From Adiantum capillus-veneris (Eukaryota; Streptophyta; Polypodiopsida; Polypodiales; Pteridaceae): DNA of 64,000 nt. Shown in pieces: positions 43,120-53,795 of the stretch. The stretch lies in the NCBI GenBank assembly GCA_014529385.2, contig CM043971.1:81511340-81575339 (forward strand), read 5' to 3'. Each line of letters begins with the position of its first letter. The first letter of the stretch is position 1. The position numbers were made by a program, and so were the translations under genes. The notes beneath the pieces are model-generated. The model had not been told where the DNA came from. It was given only the letters and a program-made list of their open reading frames with translations, and did not search any database.

Positions 43120-43771
43120 AAAGAAAACATACAAGTGGGTCCCTAAAGCTTCTTTAGCGACCGTAGCTAGTGCTAAAAGACGGGAGCCTGGTAAGAGACG
43201 TCCCACTCACCCTAAGAAAAGTAAAGAAATGTTGCGTTGGATTCGTAAAAAACTGTTGGAATCCCAAGGATACTATGAAGGAAATGATCAAATCTGGGTG
43301 CCAAAACGTAAATTGTGCTCTTATCTGTCACTTGACCCATGTGAGCCCAATCCTGTAGCTCCAAAACAAATTTACAATTGCGGAAAAACAAAAATCACGG
43401 AATGCTACATACCCGCTCGAGAGCTAGTTTGGGTACCAAAGAAAGAACGATTTGTTCCACCTAGCTCAGGAACATGGAAATCAAATGAAGCTTCTTGCTC
43501 TTCATATAGTTCCTATACGGAAATAAAAGCTTTGACAAAACCTCCACCTACCATTGTACATATCCATACAAACAAGGAAGAGTTTGCACCTCCCGTTGTA
43601 AGTTCACCACCTACAACAACATTGCAAATAAAATCATGGGAGAGTACCTTATCACCCTTGCAACTAGATGAAACACATAGGGCGGTCGAAAACTATTGGT
43701 TAAAGCCTTCACCCATAACAACTTGGAACAAGTGGTTTGAAAAGGTGATGATACCGTTCCAAAAGGTATGA
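43120..43771 (+). CDS. G2 3' frame with repeated WVPK motifs
   Basis: A frame readable from about 43130 (TYKWVPKAS) through the 180-aa ORF at 43229-43771. WVPK occurs three times (KWVPKA, QIWVPKRK, LVWVPKKE), about 45-60 residues apart. Basic patches (KRREPGKRRPTHPKKSKE) precede the ORF; the C-terminal half is Pro/Thr-rich and ends WNKWFEKVMIPFQKV. No transmembrane segment or signal peptide, so not envelope-like. It ends 20 bp before a purine-rich tract. Unknown function. Confidence 0.45.
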
Positions 43772-45870
43772 TCTACCCAAGGAAGGGGGGAGTGTTTGCT
43801 GGCATCAATCATTCACTTGCTTTTCCTCTTAAGCCTCCTCCCTGACCTCTCAATCTCTTAATCCTGTGGAATGTATATATAAAGCCTTATACTCACAAAA
43901 AACAAAAATAAGAAAGTAAAAGAGCAAGAGCCACCAAACAAAAATCTGGAAACCTACGAGTTCTATACATAACACAAAATTATAAAAACACATTATGCAC
44001 AAGGACACGACCTTTTGACACGACCCTTGTAATATTTGCACTCTAACCATCATCTATTTGTGTGTACATATATGGCTAGTACGCTAGAGTCATCCACTCC
44101 TTCCTTGGCTGAGAGGTACCCTCATTACTTTTCATAAGTGTTTCACATGGTCTTTCCGGTGCTTGCCTGTGAATGGGATTTGGTACGTACGCTAGCATGT
44201 GAGAGAAATTTTGACGAGTTTAGAATGGCTGATACGTCTCTTGAACACGATTGATCCATACTTAGTAGAGAGCATTTCTCCCATTGCACAAGCCTACCCT
44301 TTTGACCAAGATGACTATAGACGTCTAGTGACCTTCTTAGTAAACATTGGTGCCCTTAATGATGAAGGCAATTTACATGATTACACAGATGACACATATG
44401 GATGATGACTTTGTTTTTCTCGATGACGAGGATAGGGGTTTAGCCTTAGGGTTCCCCCCAATCTCTACAATATCCTATTCCCTTGACTCTTTAGGGGGAG
44501 TGCAAATAATTAGGTTAGGGTTCCTTATGTTGTTTAAATGTGTTCAATAAGGGTAATTGTGTTCAATAAGGGTTGGTACCTCTTCCCACTCATGTGCCTC
44601 CTAGAGGTATTCTTTGTGTTTCCTACTGTGTACAGGAATGTGTTGCTGTTGCTAGAATTTGGACCTTCATGGAATCTTTCTCTCGTTAACTGTTCAAATC
44701 AAGTGCGATCATCAACACAAACAGGTGTTTCTTGTCCATTAGCATTGCCCCTTATCTTTTTTGCATCCATGTTTGCTTGCTTTAATTGTGATTGGTAGCA
44801 TAATATTCAACACATTTGCTTAGTACCAAACATTAAATTCAATGTAATTTTTTGTCATAATCACTTGTCTAGGTTTAAAAATCAAGCAGTCCAACTAAAC
44901 TAGTTTGACCAAGCTAGGCGTTAGAGGTCTTCTCTTAATACCATGAGGAATGCCTTCCTAATAATCAATGGTTACTTAGGTTCTTAATCCGATTTAGGCA
45001 GCATTGTGTGCAATGTACTAGGGCTTTCTAGTGGGCTTAGTCCCTCTTGACCTTTAGCTTAAGTATTATAAAGGGAGTTTACTAATGTGATGAGCCTGGG
45101 GATGGTAACAGTGTTATATGACCCCCCAAAGTTACAAAATTAAAATGCTGAAAACGAACAAAAAATAAATAAATCAAAGTGCCACGATGTAAAATCTTAA
45201 GCGGGAAGAGAAATCTCAGCTTGATTTGGTACTTCACTCACATGTATCGCCTATGGTACTAGAGCCCTAGAGGTTCCCAGTGTGGGTGCTTTTCTTTGAA
45301 AAGCAAAAAATCCAAGGCATACAAAATAAGCACACACATCAAAATTGAATCAATGTGAAAAGACTTTGGGGGGTCAAAGAAAAAGAAATAAATCAGGCGA
45401 TGATTTCATGAGCAATTCCTTTTATCGTATCTTAACTACAAGGACTTCTAGGTATAGCCTTTAGTCAGCCCTCAGACATGAAATACTTGGCTCTCGCGAT
45501 TAAACAGCTTAATTGACAGAGAAAATTGAGAAGCTTGCCCATGGTATTAATAGTTGACCTCTAGTCCCTTTCGAACGTTAAAATTAGTAACCCCACCCTT
45601 GTTTAGTTTTTTTACCTTTACAACTCTTTATGTGTTGATTATATTACAATTTGATGTTTATTGCTGACAAATGGTTTAGTATTCTGTTACCAATCAATTT
45701 TTCTGTCTACAACTGCATATGCTTTTTAATTGTATATAAGAATGCAATTAATGTGCCAATTTTGTTTGAGTTTGTAGTGACTGAAGAAAGCTAAGGACAT
45801 TCATCTCAAATGCTCTTCCACCTTCACGAAAGAGCTTCAACACAATAGATTCTGAGGACAGAATCTACAT
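43772..45870 (+). other. Long 3' region of G2, mostly noncoding
   Basis: Starts with a purine-rich tract, GGAAGGGGGGAG (about 43779-43790), followed by TGTTTGCTGG, which mimics a PPT/LTR junction but has no partner LTR in the window. Weak frames at 44199-44405 and 44347-44550 show no motif. AT-rich stretches and no RNA gene noticed. Confidence 0.45.
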
Positions 45871-45887
45871 CAGGAAGGGGGGCATGT
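45871..45887 (+). other. G2 polypurine tract, interrupted at the LTR boundary
   Basis: CAGGAAGGGGGGCATGT: the tract is followed by TG, the first bases of the 3' LTR, before copia-3 begins at 45888. The LTR proper resumes at 49534 with TGTTAACC. Confidence 0.82.
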
Positions 45888-46068
45888 TGTTGGGGTATAG
45901 GCGCCTGTGCCTTGCCCGGCCGCCCAGAGCCTGACTTGTATACCTTATACATAGCATAAGTGTATAGGGGGCTGCTCACTCTTTGAGTCTCCCCACCCAT
46001 ATTTGTGTGTCGTTTGTCTCCTTCTCTCTCTCTCACTCTCCGTCTGTGGTACTCTCCGATCCCCTTCA
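45888..46068 (+). repeat. Copia-3 5' LTR
   Basis: 181 bp. Compared with the 3' LTR it lacks an 8-base insertion (near 49388) and differs at several single positions. Confidence 0.94.
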
Positions 46069-47440
46069 ATTGGTATCAGAGCGACAGGTGTGAGAGCGTA
46101 GATGGACGGCTTTGCGATGAACTCGTCGGCTATGGCGGAGAGGTCACAGATCTGAGCAAAGAAATAGAGGAGGCTTGTGGATAGCCATACAGAGGCTTGC
46201 AGGAGAGCTCTCAGGAGCTTCCTAGTGCTCACAGATCAGTCCACAGTTCCTCTACAGATCAGCCCATTGTGTACAACATTTTCCCTCTTCTCGGCAAGCT
46301 TTGCAACGGCTACATCGGAGACAGATTGGAGCTTGGAGCTTCCATAGACATGGAAGCATTGTGAGATTGATGCATTCAGCTCACGCATCGAGGTGGGAAG
46401 TGAGTTTGAGCCTTTCTATGAGCTCAAAGAAGCACATAAGAAAGTCGTTCAGTTTTTGGCAGTTTGACAACAGTCTACTGTTTTGCTCATAACTTGAGCT
46501 ACAAAGCTCCGATTCCAAAACTTTTTGGTTCAAAACGGAGCTGGCTTTAAGCTCTACGACTTTGTAGAAGGAATTGTTTTTTGATTCGGAGTGTAGGTGG
46601 GTCTGAAATTAAAAACACAGAGACTGTTTTTCATGACAGTTTTGGGCTCTGTTGTTTTCTTTGTTGCAACAGCTTACCCGTGCACACTGCAGGTAGCAAG
46701 CACATATGAGGTGGATTGGTTTGATTTGCTCGATTGTGAGCATTTGCAGGTGTTACAAGATCGGGTTTGACTCCCAGGTACAGGTTGAGTCTAGTACTCC
46801 CACAGGTGTTGCCAGTTGCAGTTGAGTGGTTCTTCTGCAGTGTTGTGGCTTGCATACATGGTATTTGAGAGGGTAATGCTCTATGTATGCTTATGTGGTG
46901 AGCAGTAGATCTTGTGAGCAAGTGCAGAGGTTGGTTGTGGATGACATGTATGGTCACCTGTGGTACTCTTTGCGAGCATTTGTTGGACACAGGTTTGCAA
47001 AGCTTATGCATGTATGTTGAGTGTAGTTTGATGCGCATTGATTGCTCATTGTATTGAGCTTGCAAGACAATCATTCTTTTGTGTTGATAGCCATTGTGCG
47101 TCGAAACTCTGGCAAAATTTTCCCAGGAGTTTTATGCGCATCATTTATGCAATCTAGGTAGAGATTGCGTGTTGCACTCAGCATTTGTGTGCGGTGTTCT
47201 CTGCACAGGTGGGAGATTTGTGCGTGTGTATGCATTGATACCGCACAGTGTGGGCTTGGTGATTAGCTCACAGATTGCAGTGTGATACTAGAGCAGGCGA
47301 GGCTTGTATTGACATTGTAGGAGCTCTATTTTGGAGTGTGTCTCACAGGTTTTACATTGTGTTTCTGGCCATATTTGTAGACAGTTTCCAAGTGTTGTTG
47401 GTGAGGTGGTTTTGCTTTCTAGTTTGCTACATTGTGCTCA
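46069..47440 (+). other. Copia-3 PBS and unusually long leader
   Basis: PBS at 46070-46085 is complementary to tRNA-iMet. About 1.37 kb then precede the gag ATG at 47441, with no convincing ORF on the plus strand. Copia leaders are usually much shorter. Confidence 0.75.
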
Positions 47441-48080
47441 TGGCAGAGACAGGTGATCGCTCAGATTATGATCTCTCTGAAATGTGCATGTTTGATGGGT
47501 CAGACTTTGCAGCATGGAGAGAGTGTATGCTTGATGCATTGACACAACGAGGGTTGCATCGACCATTGAGTGGTGATGCAGGTAGACCTTCAAACATGTC
47601 TGCCGATATCAGTGGCAGGAGCTAGAGGAGATGGCACTATCTACACTCTCTTTGCACCTTGCAGAATCTGTATATGCTCTTGTTATGTATGAGACTACTT
47701 CGAGAGCACTTTGGCGCAGATTACATGATATGTATGATAGATCTGAGTCATCACGGACTCGTGTGAGACATGTACATTCACGAGCACACCGACAGGTGAC
47801 ATGTTGGTATTGTGGTCGTTCTGGACACGTTAGACGGTGTTGTTTTCGTTGTATGCGACATCGTAGGAGACATGGTAGTCTCAGAGATGTATGTAGTGAT
47901 GCCATGGACTCAGTTGCTTTGACAGTTGAGGCAGATGTAGTGTCGGAGTCTACTAGTGACGGGGATGTCACTTTTACCTCGAGATATGCACGAGATGCTA
48001 TACATGTAGATAGTGCACTCCCTTCACAGTGGTTGCTAGACGCAGATGCTATGTTTCATGTCATGCCGCATCGTGAATGA
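47441..48080 (+). pseudogene. Copia-3 gag (frameshifted)
   Basis: Starts MAETGDRSDYDLSEMCMFDG, then FAAWRECMLDALTQRGLHRPL, the copia gag start. The frame shifts near 47606. The next frame continues MALSTLSLHLAESVYALV, TTSRALWRRLHDMYDRSES, a basic stretch and the zinc knuckle CWYCGRSGHVRRCC (C-X2-C-X4-H-X4-C). At about 48031 it reads WLLDADAMFHVMP, the protease site with D-A-D in place of D-S-G, so protease is dead. It ends with TGA at 48078. Confidence 0.8.
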
Positions 48081-49262
48081 TTTTGTAGCTATTCTAGCGG
48101 GATGCTTGGTAGTGTACGTTTGACCGATGGATTGGTGCATGCAATAGCAGGTGCAGGAGATGTGAGACTGTCATTACCGAGTGCTGCATCTTACTTGTTA
48201 CGACATGTGTGCTATGTACCAGATTTGACAGTGAGTTTGATCTCGATTGGTCAGCTTAGAGATTGTGGATGTCAGATTTCACTACGAGAGCGAGATTTTG
48301 TGATGCATTTGGGTTCGCTAGTGATTGCGAGAGGTGCCAGGAGTGGTACAGGTTACCCATTGCATGTGGATCACGAGAGAGACGGTGTTGTCTCTGTGAT
48401 CATGCAGCCAGGTAGAGAGCGAGAGAGCAGGCGAGTCTCTTTTGCTCATGGGTTGCAGGGTGCTTTGCATGGAGTGCAGAGTAGTGAGCTCGTTGTGCAC
48501 ACAGTTGGGGCACGACTTGAGTAGTCACACAGAGAGGTGACAGAGTCAGACATGCATGCTTTGCTAGTGATTGAGCAAAGCAGAGAGTCAGTTGTGCGAG
48601 ATACTTCTATGCAGGATAGACAGGTAGAGCGGTCTTGCTCTAGTGAGTCACGACAGGAGGATGTTGTGCAAGAGTCTATGCATAAGGAGTTAGAGCATGA
48701 GAGCTCTAGTGAGTCACATCAGATTGAGTGGTCATGTTTGCAGTGGATGATTGCAGAGGAGGCTGAGATGTCAGTGATTATGCAGTCATTTCTTTCTATG
48801 CTCGACAGTGAGCATGGGGATATAGTTGTGCACGATATGTCTTCAGCAGACACCTAGAGCAGCTGGTTTGCTCTGAGGTTGCACGACAGGTTGATGCGTC
48901 TTTTGTGGACAGTCAGGAGATGCATGTGGTTGACACGCCTTGTCAGTCAGAGATGCCTATTGCCAGGGATATATGCATGCTCCGTAGAGCTAGCAGGGCC
49001 CGCTAGCATTGCATCAGCATTCGGTGGTCTCATGTATGAGATGTTGATCTTGAGACCGGATATCGCAGCTGCAGTGGGTGCATTTGCAGTTGGGGTTGTC
49101 AATCGTCTGTTGACTGATGATGGAATAGTGCACGAGGGAGATATGCAGGTATTGCGTACATACTTGCAGTACGTGTGCGGTACGTCTTGTGGTGTATGGA
49201 CTTACATGGGAGCACGTCAGTCGGATGCACACGATCACAGCCAGCTAGTGGGCATCGGTTGA
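48081..49262 (+). pseudogene. Copia-3 pol remnant: protease tail, linker, RT thumb
   Basis: Three open pieces (48102-48524, 48537-48857, 48879-49262) remain in the same frame as the gag end, separated by single stops. The first has YLLRHVCYVPDLTVSLISIGQL, the protease-to-integrase link. The second is Ser/Glu-rich. The third has ASAFGGLMYEMLILRPDIAA and VLRTYLQYVCGTSCGVW, the RT thumb/connection. The integrase core and RT palm (YVDD) are absent, so this is a deletion derivative. Normal termini are retained. Confidence 0.72.
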
Positions 49263-49327
49263 GAGCGGTTTTCTATCGCCTTTTGTAGTCTTTAGACTAG
49301 GTTCCCTTGCTTAAAGGCACAGTCACC

Positions 49328-49341
49328 TTTAAGTGGGAGGT
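49328..49341 (+). other. Copia-3 polypurine tract
   Basis: TTTAAGTGGGAGGT ends directly at the 3' LTR (49342); the same sequence as in copia-1. Confidence 0.88.
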
Positions 49342-49531
49342 TGTTGGGGTATAGGCGCCTGTGCCTTGCCCGACCGCCCAGAGTCTGGGCGCCCACTGAC
49401 TTGTATACCTTATACATAGCATAAGTGTATAGGGGACTGCTCACTCTTTGAGTCTCCCCACCCATATCTGTGTGTCGTTTGTCTCCTTCTCTCTCTCACT
49501 CTTCGTCTGTGGTGCTCTCTGATCCCCTTCA
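49342..49531 (+). repeat. Copia-3 3' LTR
   Basis: 190 bp, TGTTGGGG...CTTCA, followed by TSD CATGT. Confidence 0.94.
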
Positions 49532-50019
49532 CATGTTAACCAACAAGTCAGACAATGGAGTCATCACAGGGCGAATAGGAGGCTTGGGGACTGCCCAACG
49601 CTACATATCGTGCTTGGTGTTGGTGTCAAAGACATGACAAGTCAAACACTGGAGTCATCAGTGGGCCTTGGGGACTGCCCAACGCTACCTATCTCTTGGA
49701 GTTGACCTTGGTGTTAAAGTCATTACAAGAGGCAGTTGAGTCAATATTGGGCGAGTATGAGGCTTGGGGACTGCCCAATGCTCCTTATCGCTTGGTGTTG
49801 ACCTTGGTGTCAAAGACATGACATGCGACAGTGAAGTCAACATCGAGCGAATATGAGGCTTGGAGATTGCCCAACGCCACCTCTCACTTGGTACTGACCT
49901 TGGCAAATAGGCATCGGCCCAATAAACATCCACGAACATTACATTGTTTTGAGTCAGGGACCGGGCTTGTCAGTCCAATAGGAAAAGGGTAAGAGTGATC
50001 GTCGATGAGAGGCGCACTG
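49532..50019 (+). repeat. G2 3' LTR, truncated
   Basis: Aligns to the first ~420-490 bp of the G2 5' LTR (30192 onward) with the same internal repeats, up to GAGAGGCGCACT. It then stops abruptly at 50019, where G1 sequence resumes; the other half of the LTR is missing. Confidence 0.85.
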
Positions 50020-51123
50020 CCATCATTGATTGCCACCATCATCCTGCTTGAAGAATTTTCTTATAAGTAATGTCAGTTAAAAATGACCTCCTAGATCTCC
50101 AATGCATGCCTCAATAATAACTTGCATTCGTCCTTTTAATGGCACACATTACCAAAGTACACCATCAATGCCCCAACCTGTAAAGTGCTTCATCAATGAT
50201 GGTGAATTTCATACTCCGAATAAATATTGCCTTTTTCTTGTTCGGAGACCAATCTTCTAGAATTTTGCGTAGCTGGAGGAAATCACAGAGTTCTTGTCAT
50301 TCTCGATTAGGATTTCCTCAGCTGTGCTCTGAAATAATTCAGCATCTACTGGCTCATCTCTTAATGATGTTTCTGAATAGCCTCCAACGCTTCTAGAAAG
50401 GAAATCAACTCTGCAATGTATTTTGCCTAGCTTGTGGAAAATCTTGAATTAAAATTCCATTAAAAACATCATCCACCTGATTAACCTTCCTTGTATTATT
50501 ATTTTATTGATTGATTAGAAACAGTAAAGCTTGATGATCAACATAGAAAACTTGCCCAGTAGATAATGTCTGAATTTTGTGGCTCTGAATACCATTCCCA
50601 GTGCCTCTCTTTCTGTAGTTGAATAGCCTTGTTTAGTTGTACTGAACCTTCGATTGGCGAAGTAGACTGGATAGTATGTCTTCCCATTGGGCCAAGAGCT
50701 AGTATAGCCCCCATCGCCATACCCAAAGCATCCATATGTACGTGAAATATGACATCCCAGTTAGGCTGGCAAAGAACTAGCTTTCTACTAATTACATCTT
50801 TTAGGCACTGAAAACTTTGTTCACATTCCTTAGTCCAAATGAATTTTTTCCCTTTCTTTGTTAGTTCATATAGGGGTAACGCCTTGGCTGCAAACATATG
50901 AACAAATCTTCGATAGAAATTTAGATACCCCCACAATGAACTAAATTCTGAAACAGTGGTGTAGCTCTGGCTTGATGAATACTCTTAATTTTATCTTCAA
51001 CCATCTCAACGCCATTTCTTGAGACAATATGGCCCAGTAGCTGACCCTTCTAGACCATAAAAACAGATTGAATGGATTTAAACAGATCCTCTTCTCCCTG
51101 TACTTCTCAAAGACCATTTCCAA
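50020..51123 (-). pseudogene. G1 RT end, RNase H and start of integrase finger
   Basis: The frame 50936-50538 has WGYLNFYRRFVHMFAAKALPLYELTKKGKKF and RNase H with FHVHMDALGMAMGAILAL. A later frame shows FKIFHKLGKIHCRVDFLSRSVGGYSE, an RNase H tail with His/Phe changes. Near 50060 KKILQAG-WW remains from the integrase finger before the junction with the G2 LTR. Several stops. Confidence 0.75.
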
Positions 51124-51138
51124 AATTAATAAATGTAT

Positions 51139-51693
51139 TTATTCATTGGAAAATATAATAAAGTCGTCCACAAAGATGGCCAGAAACTTATGCAAAAATT
51201 CATCGAAAATCTCCATCATACATTGTTGAAAGGTTGTTGGAGCATTACAAAGTCCAAATGGCATTACCAAATACATAAATGCTCCCCATTCATTGATGAA
51301 TGTTGTTTTGGCCCCGTCTTCCGGTGCAATCTTTAGGTGATTGTAGCCACTGAAGCCATCCATGAAGCTATACATTTTGTGACCTGCAATCTCATCTAAC
51401 ATCATATCCTTGAATGGTAATGGAAAGGGGTCTTTAATGGTCTGGGCATTCAACTTCCTATAATCCACACATACTCTGAGTTTGCCATTCTTTTTTGAAA
51501 CAATCACTATGGAAAATAACCAGTCACTACTTGCAACTTTTGTAATGAACCCAGCCTTGAGAAGGTTGTCAATTTCCTTTTTAACCTTTTTAGCATTATT
51601 AGGATTCATTTTGTACCTTTGTAATCTGACTGTTCTGGCATTTGTCTTTAGTGGTATGCAATGCTGGAAAACTTCTGGATCAACTCCTTTCAA
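51139..51693 (-). pseudogene. G1 reverse transcriptase, fingers and palm
   Basis: 184-aa frame with HCIPLKTNARTVRLQRYKMN, IVIVSKKNGKLRVCVDYRKL, MYSFMDGFSGYNHLKIAPED (Asp), FMYLVMPFGLCNAPTTFQ and LAIFVDDFIIFSN (FVDD catalytic box). It is intact as a domain, but the flanks carry stops. Placed minus, downstream of the protease of G1 (about 52340-52650). Confidence 0.88.
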
Positions 51694-51999
51694 GTATGTG
51701 TGTTCCCATGCAATACATCTCTATATTTCTAGAACAATGCCTTGGCCCTCTCCTTAATCTCTGACTTCAGATGCTTGTTGATTTTAATCATTATGGGATT
51801 CTCCTCGGAGCCAAAATTTCATTCTTCCAATTCTTGGTCATGTGGAAGTAGCCAGTTTAACGACCTACCCTTCTCTTGGACAATGGCTCTACTTCTTGTC
51901 TGTCAGAATACCAACAACATAGTCATTAAAAGGAATGTTGACATTCAATGGATTGTTATAAACATCTGGTATGAGTACTACTAGAGTTTCTTCATCAGA

Positions 52000-52720
52000 A
52001 GTTGTTGAACCGTTTTGTTGAACTGGGTTCTTTCTCTGGTCTAAAGTTAAACTTTTTTGATGTACATTGTTCTGGTAATAGAACATCAATCTGAACTGAC
52101 CTTTCTCCAAAATTTAGCTCAGTAAATTGTTCTGGATATTGTTGCTTCTGTCGTTCAGCTTTATCCTTGTCCATCAGTTTTGCATTGAGATCAATTTCTG
52201 TTCATGGAGGACAACATCGTCTCAATCTTTTTCATTCCATACTTCTTACGTAGTTCCTTTGGTCTCATATCTTTTTTCTGTTCTGGTGTTGTCTGTCTTT
52301 ATCTAAATTCTTCTATTGGATCTTGTATAGTTAAGGTTTGTTTTGTGTAGTCATGTATGGCTCCAACAATCCTAAGCCATGGTCTTCCTAGCAACATAGC
52401 ATAGGTTCCTTGAATGTCTAACACCAAAAAGCTAGTTTTGAACTTTTATTTCCTCACTCTTATCTGCATGTTCTCAATAAGTCAAGTGTCTTGAACTATT
52501 CTATGATCTGCCATCCTTATTTTGAATGGAGTTGGCTTCATTTTTGTTATTCCCAGCTCTTATCTTAGATGCTCGCCAAGAATATTGATTTCTGCTCCTA
52601 CATCCAGAATCACACCAAACAATGGTTTTCATTGTTTCTAAGCTTATAATCTATCTGGATCACATGAACTTCATCGTATCAAATGGCTGCAAAATCCATT
52701 ATTCTGGCCTCTGCTTTGGC
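52000..52720 (-). pseudogene. G1 aspartic protease region
   Basis: Minus-strand translation gives VILDVGAEINILGEHL near 52590 (D-V-G-A at the active site), IRMADHRIVQDT, and YAMLLGRPWLRIVGAIHDY near 52380 (the LGRPW block). Stops and frame changes interrupt it. Downstream is a hydrophilic linker to RT. Confidence 0.7.
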
Positions 52721-53739
52721 TTTTCTCTTTTGTTTGATGAAGTTGGCCGCCTCACACAATGTGCGTATGTTATCATCCAATTCCAATGTTAACTTCTGGA
52801 TCTGTTTACAAACGTTCACATGAGTTTCATATTGGTCATTGCCAGAGTTGCCACTGTCTAAACCAGAAGACTTCTACTCTTGAGTATCTTCATTGTTCCA
52901 TTTCATTACTTCATGTTTGGTTGTTGGTTGGCTCTGTGATGAATCCACTCGATCCTTCCCTAGACCAATATTTTTTTTACATAGCTCCTGACTGATAACT
53001 TCCATTGCTTGATCTTATCAAGCTCACATAGAATATCTTCATCGCCCCTGTTGTCTGAATATTCCAACTTAAAGGCTTTGATGAGCTTGTTGTATGATCT
53101 CAATCGGTAGGCTGGGTAATGGTAGTACTATTTTTCAGCTGCTTCCGTCAATGTTCAGAGAAAATAATCCCCCCATTGATCTTCATCAATGTCTTTCAGC
53201 TTTGCATATTTCTCAAACGTTTGTATCAATACATCAGGGTCATCCTTTTTCCCACCTTTGAATATTGAAAAAGAATTTTCAAGTTGCTGAAATGTCATTG
53301 CTTTTATTGACTCTGGTTCTGTGTGCTAGCTTCCTGTCTCGTGACCTCTTTATGTTATACTGATCAATATGAGCCTCACGATCCTTCGTCTTCGAGGCTG
53401 TCTCTTCTACCATCTTCTTGGTAGCCTTATGCGATGACGAGCGACGAGTTCTTTGACTACCTTCACTCTCACCAGTATGTTTTTTACTTTTATGAGACCC
53501 ATGAGACCTACTTCTCCTCTCAACCCTTTCAGCTCTCTGGTGCTTGGAATGGTTGGAATGCTACGAATCCCATGATTCCTCCGCATTGGCGTGACATCAG
53601 TTTCATTCTGAGGGTAGTGATCAATGTCATAGCCTAATTTGGGCTCCTCCGGAATCGGATTGACTTTGTTGGGGTTCTCCCTGAGTTGAGTGGTTGGTCG
53701 TCGGCCTTTTGTGCTCCTTCTGGTTGTCATTGTTGACAT
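52721..53739 (-). pseudogene. G1 gag
   Basis: Starts MSTMTTRRSTKGRRPTTQLR at 53739, 57 bp inside the 5' LTR junction. The N-terminal 110 aa are basic. After a frame change, KGGKKDDPDVLIQTFEKYAK and EDQWGDYFL follow, then LRSYNKLIKAFKLEYSDN, the gag capsid core. No convincing zinc knuckle seen. Broken by stops. Confidence 0.62.
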
Positions 53740-53779
53740 ACCGTAATTCTAATACCTAGCTAGCAATTGAGCTCAAACC

Positions 53780-53793
53780 ACCGTGATCGCCAA
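53780..53793 (-). other. Candidate G1 primer-binding site
   Basis: TGGCGATCACGG on the minus strand lies a few bases from the LTR end, in the right place for a PBS. It does not match tRNA-iMet; the primer tRNA is not identified. Confidence 0.4.
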
Positions 53794-53795
53794 AA

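Larger units (their letters stand above)
45888..49531 (+). mobile_element. Copia-3: internally deleted Ty1/copia element
   Basis: LTRs 45888-46068 (181 bp) and 49342-49531 (190 bp), starting TGTTGGGGTATAGG and ending CCCCTTCA. TSD CATGT at 45883-45887 and 49532-49536. PBS TTGGTATCAGAGCGAC at 46070 and PPT TTTAAGTGGGAGGT at 49328-49341. At 3.64 kb it is short for copia: gag, a protease remnant and RT-thumb sequence are present, but GAG-pre-integrase, the integrase core and the RT palm are missing. LTRs differ by roughly eight small changes, so it is older than copia-2. Confidence 0.94.
30192..50019 (+). mobile_element. G2: plus-strand Ty3/gypsy (Tat/Athila-like layout) inside G1
   Basis: 5' LTR 30192-31023 plus 36206-36216 (split by copia-2), PBS at 36221, gag with several zinc knuckles, protease, RT, RNase H, integrase to 42468, then a second retropepsin-like domain, a WVPK-motif frame, a long 3' region, PPT 45871-45884 and a truncated 3' LTR. 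The TGGTGCCGTTGTTGGGG leader just after the 5' LTR is like the TGGCGCCGTTGCCGGGG of plant Tat/Athila elements, which also tend to have long 3' regions. Numerous stops and frameshifts; inactive. Confidence 0.88.

Noticed and set aside
43779-43792. Purine tract plus TGTTTGC as a 3' LTR start
   Set aside because: No paired LTR with this start occurs in the window, and the true G2 PPT/LTR lies at 45871-45887 and 49534.
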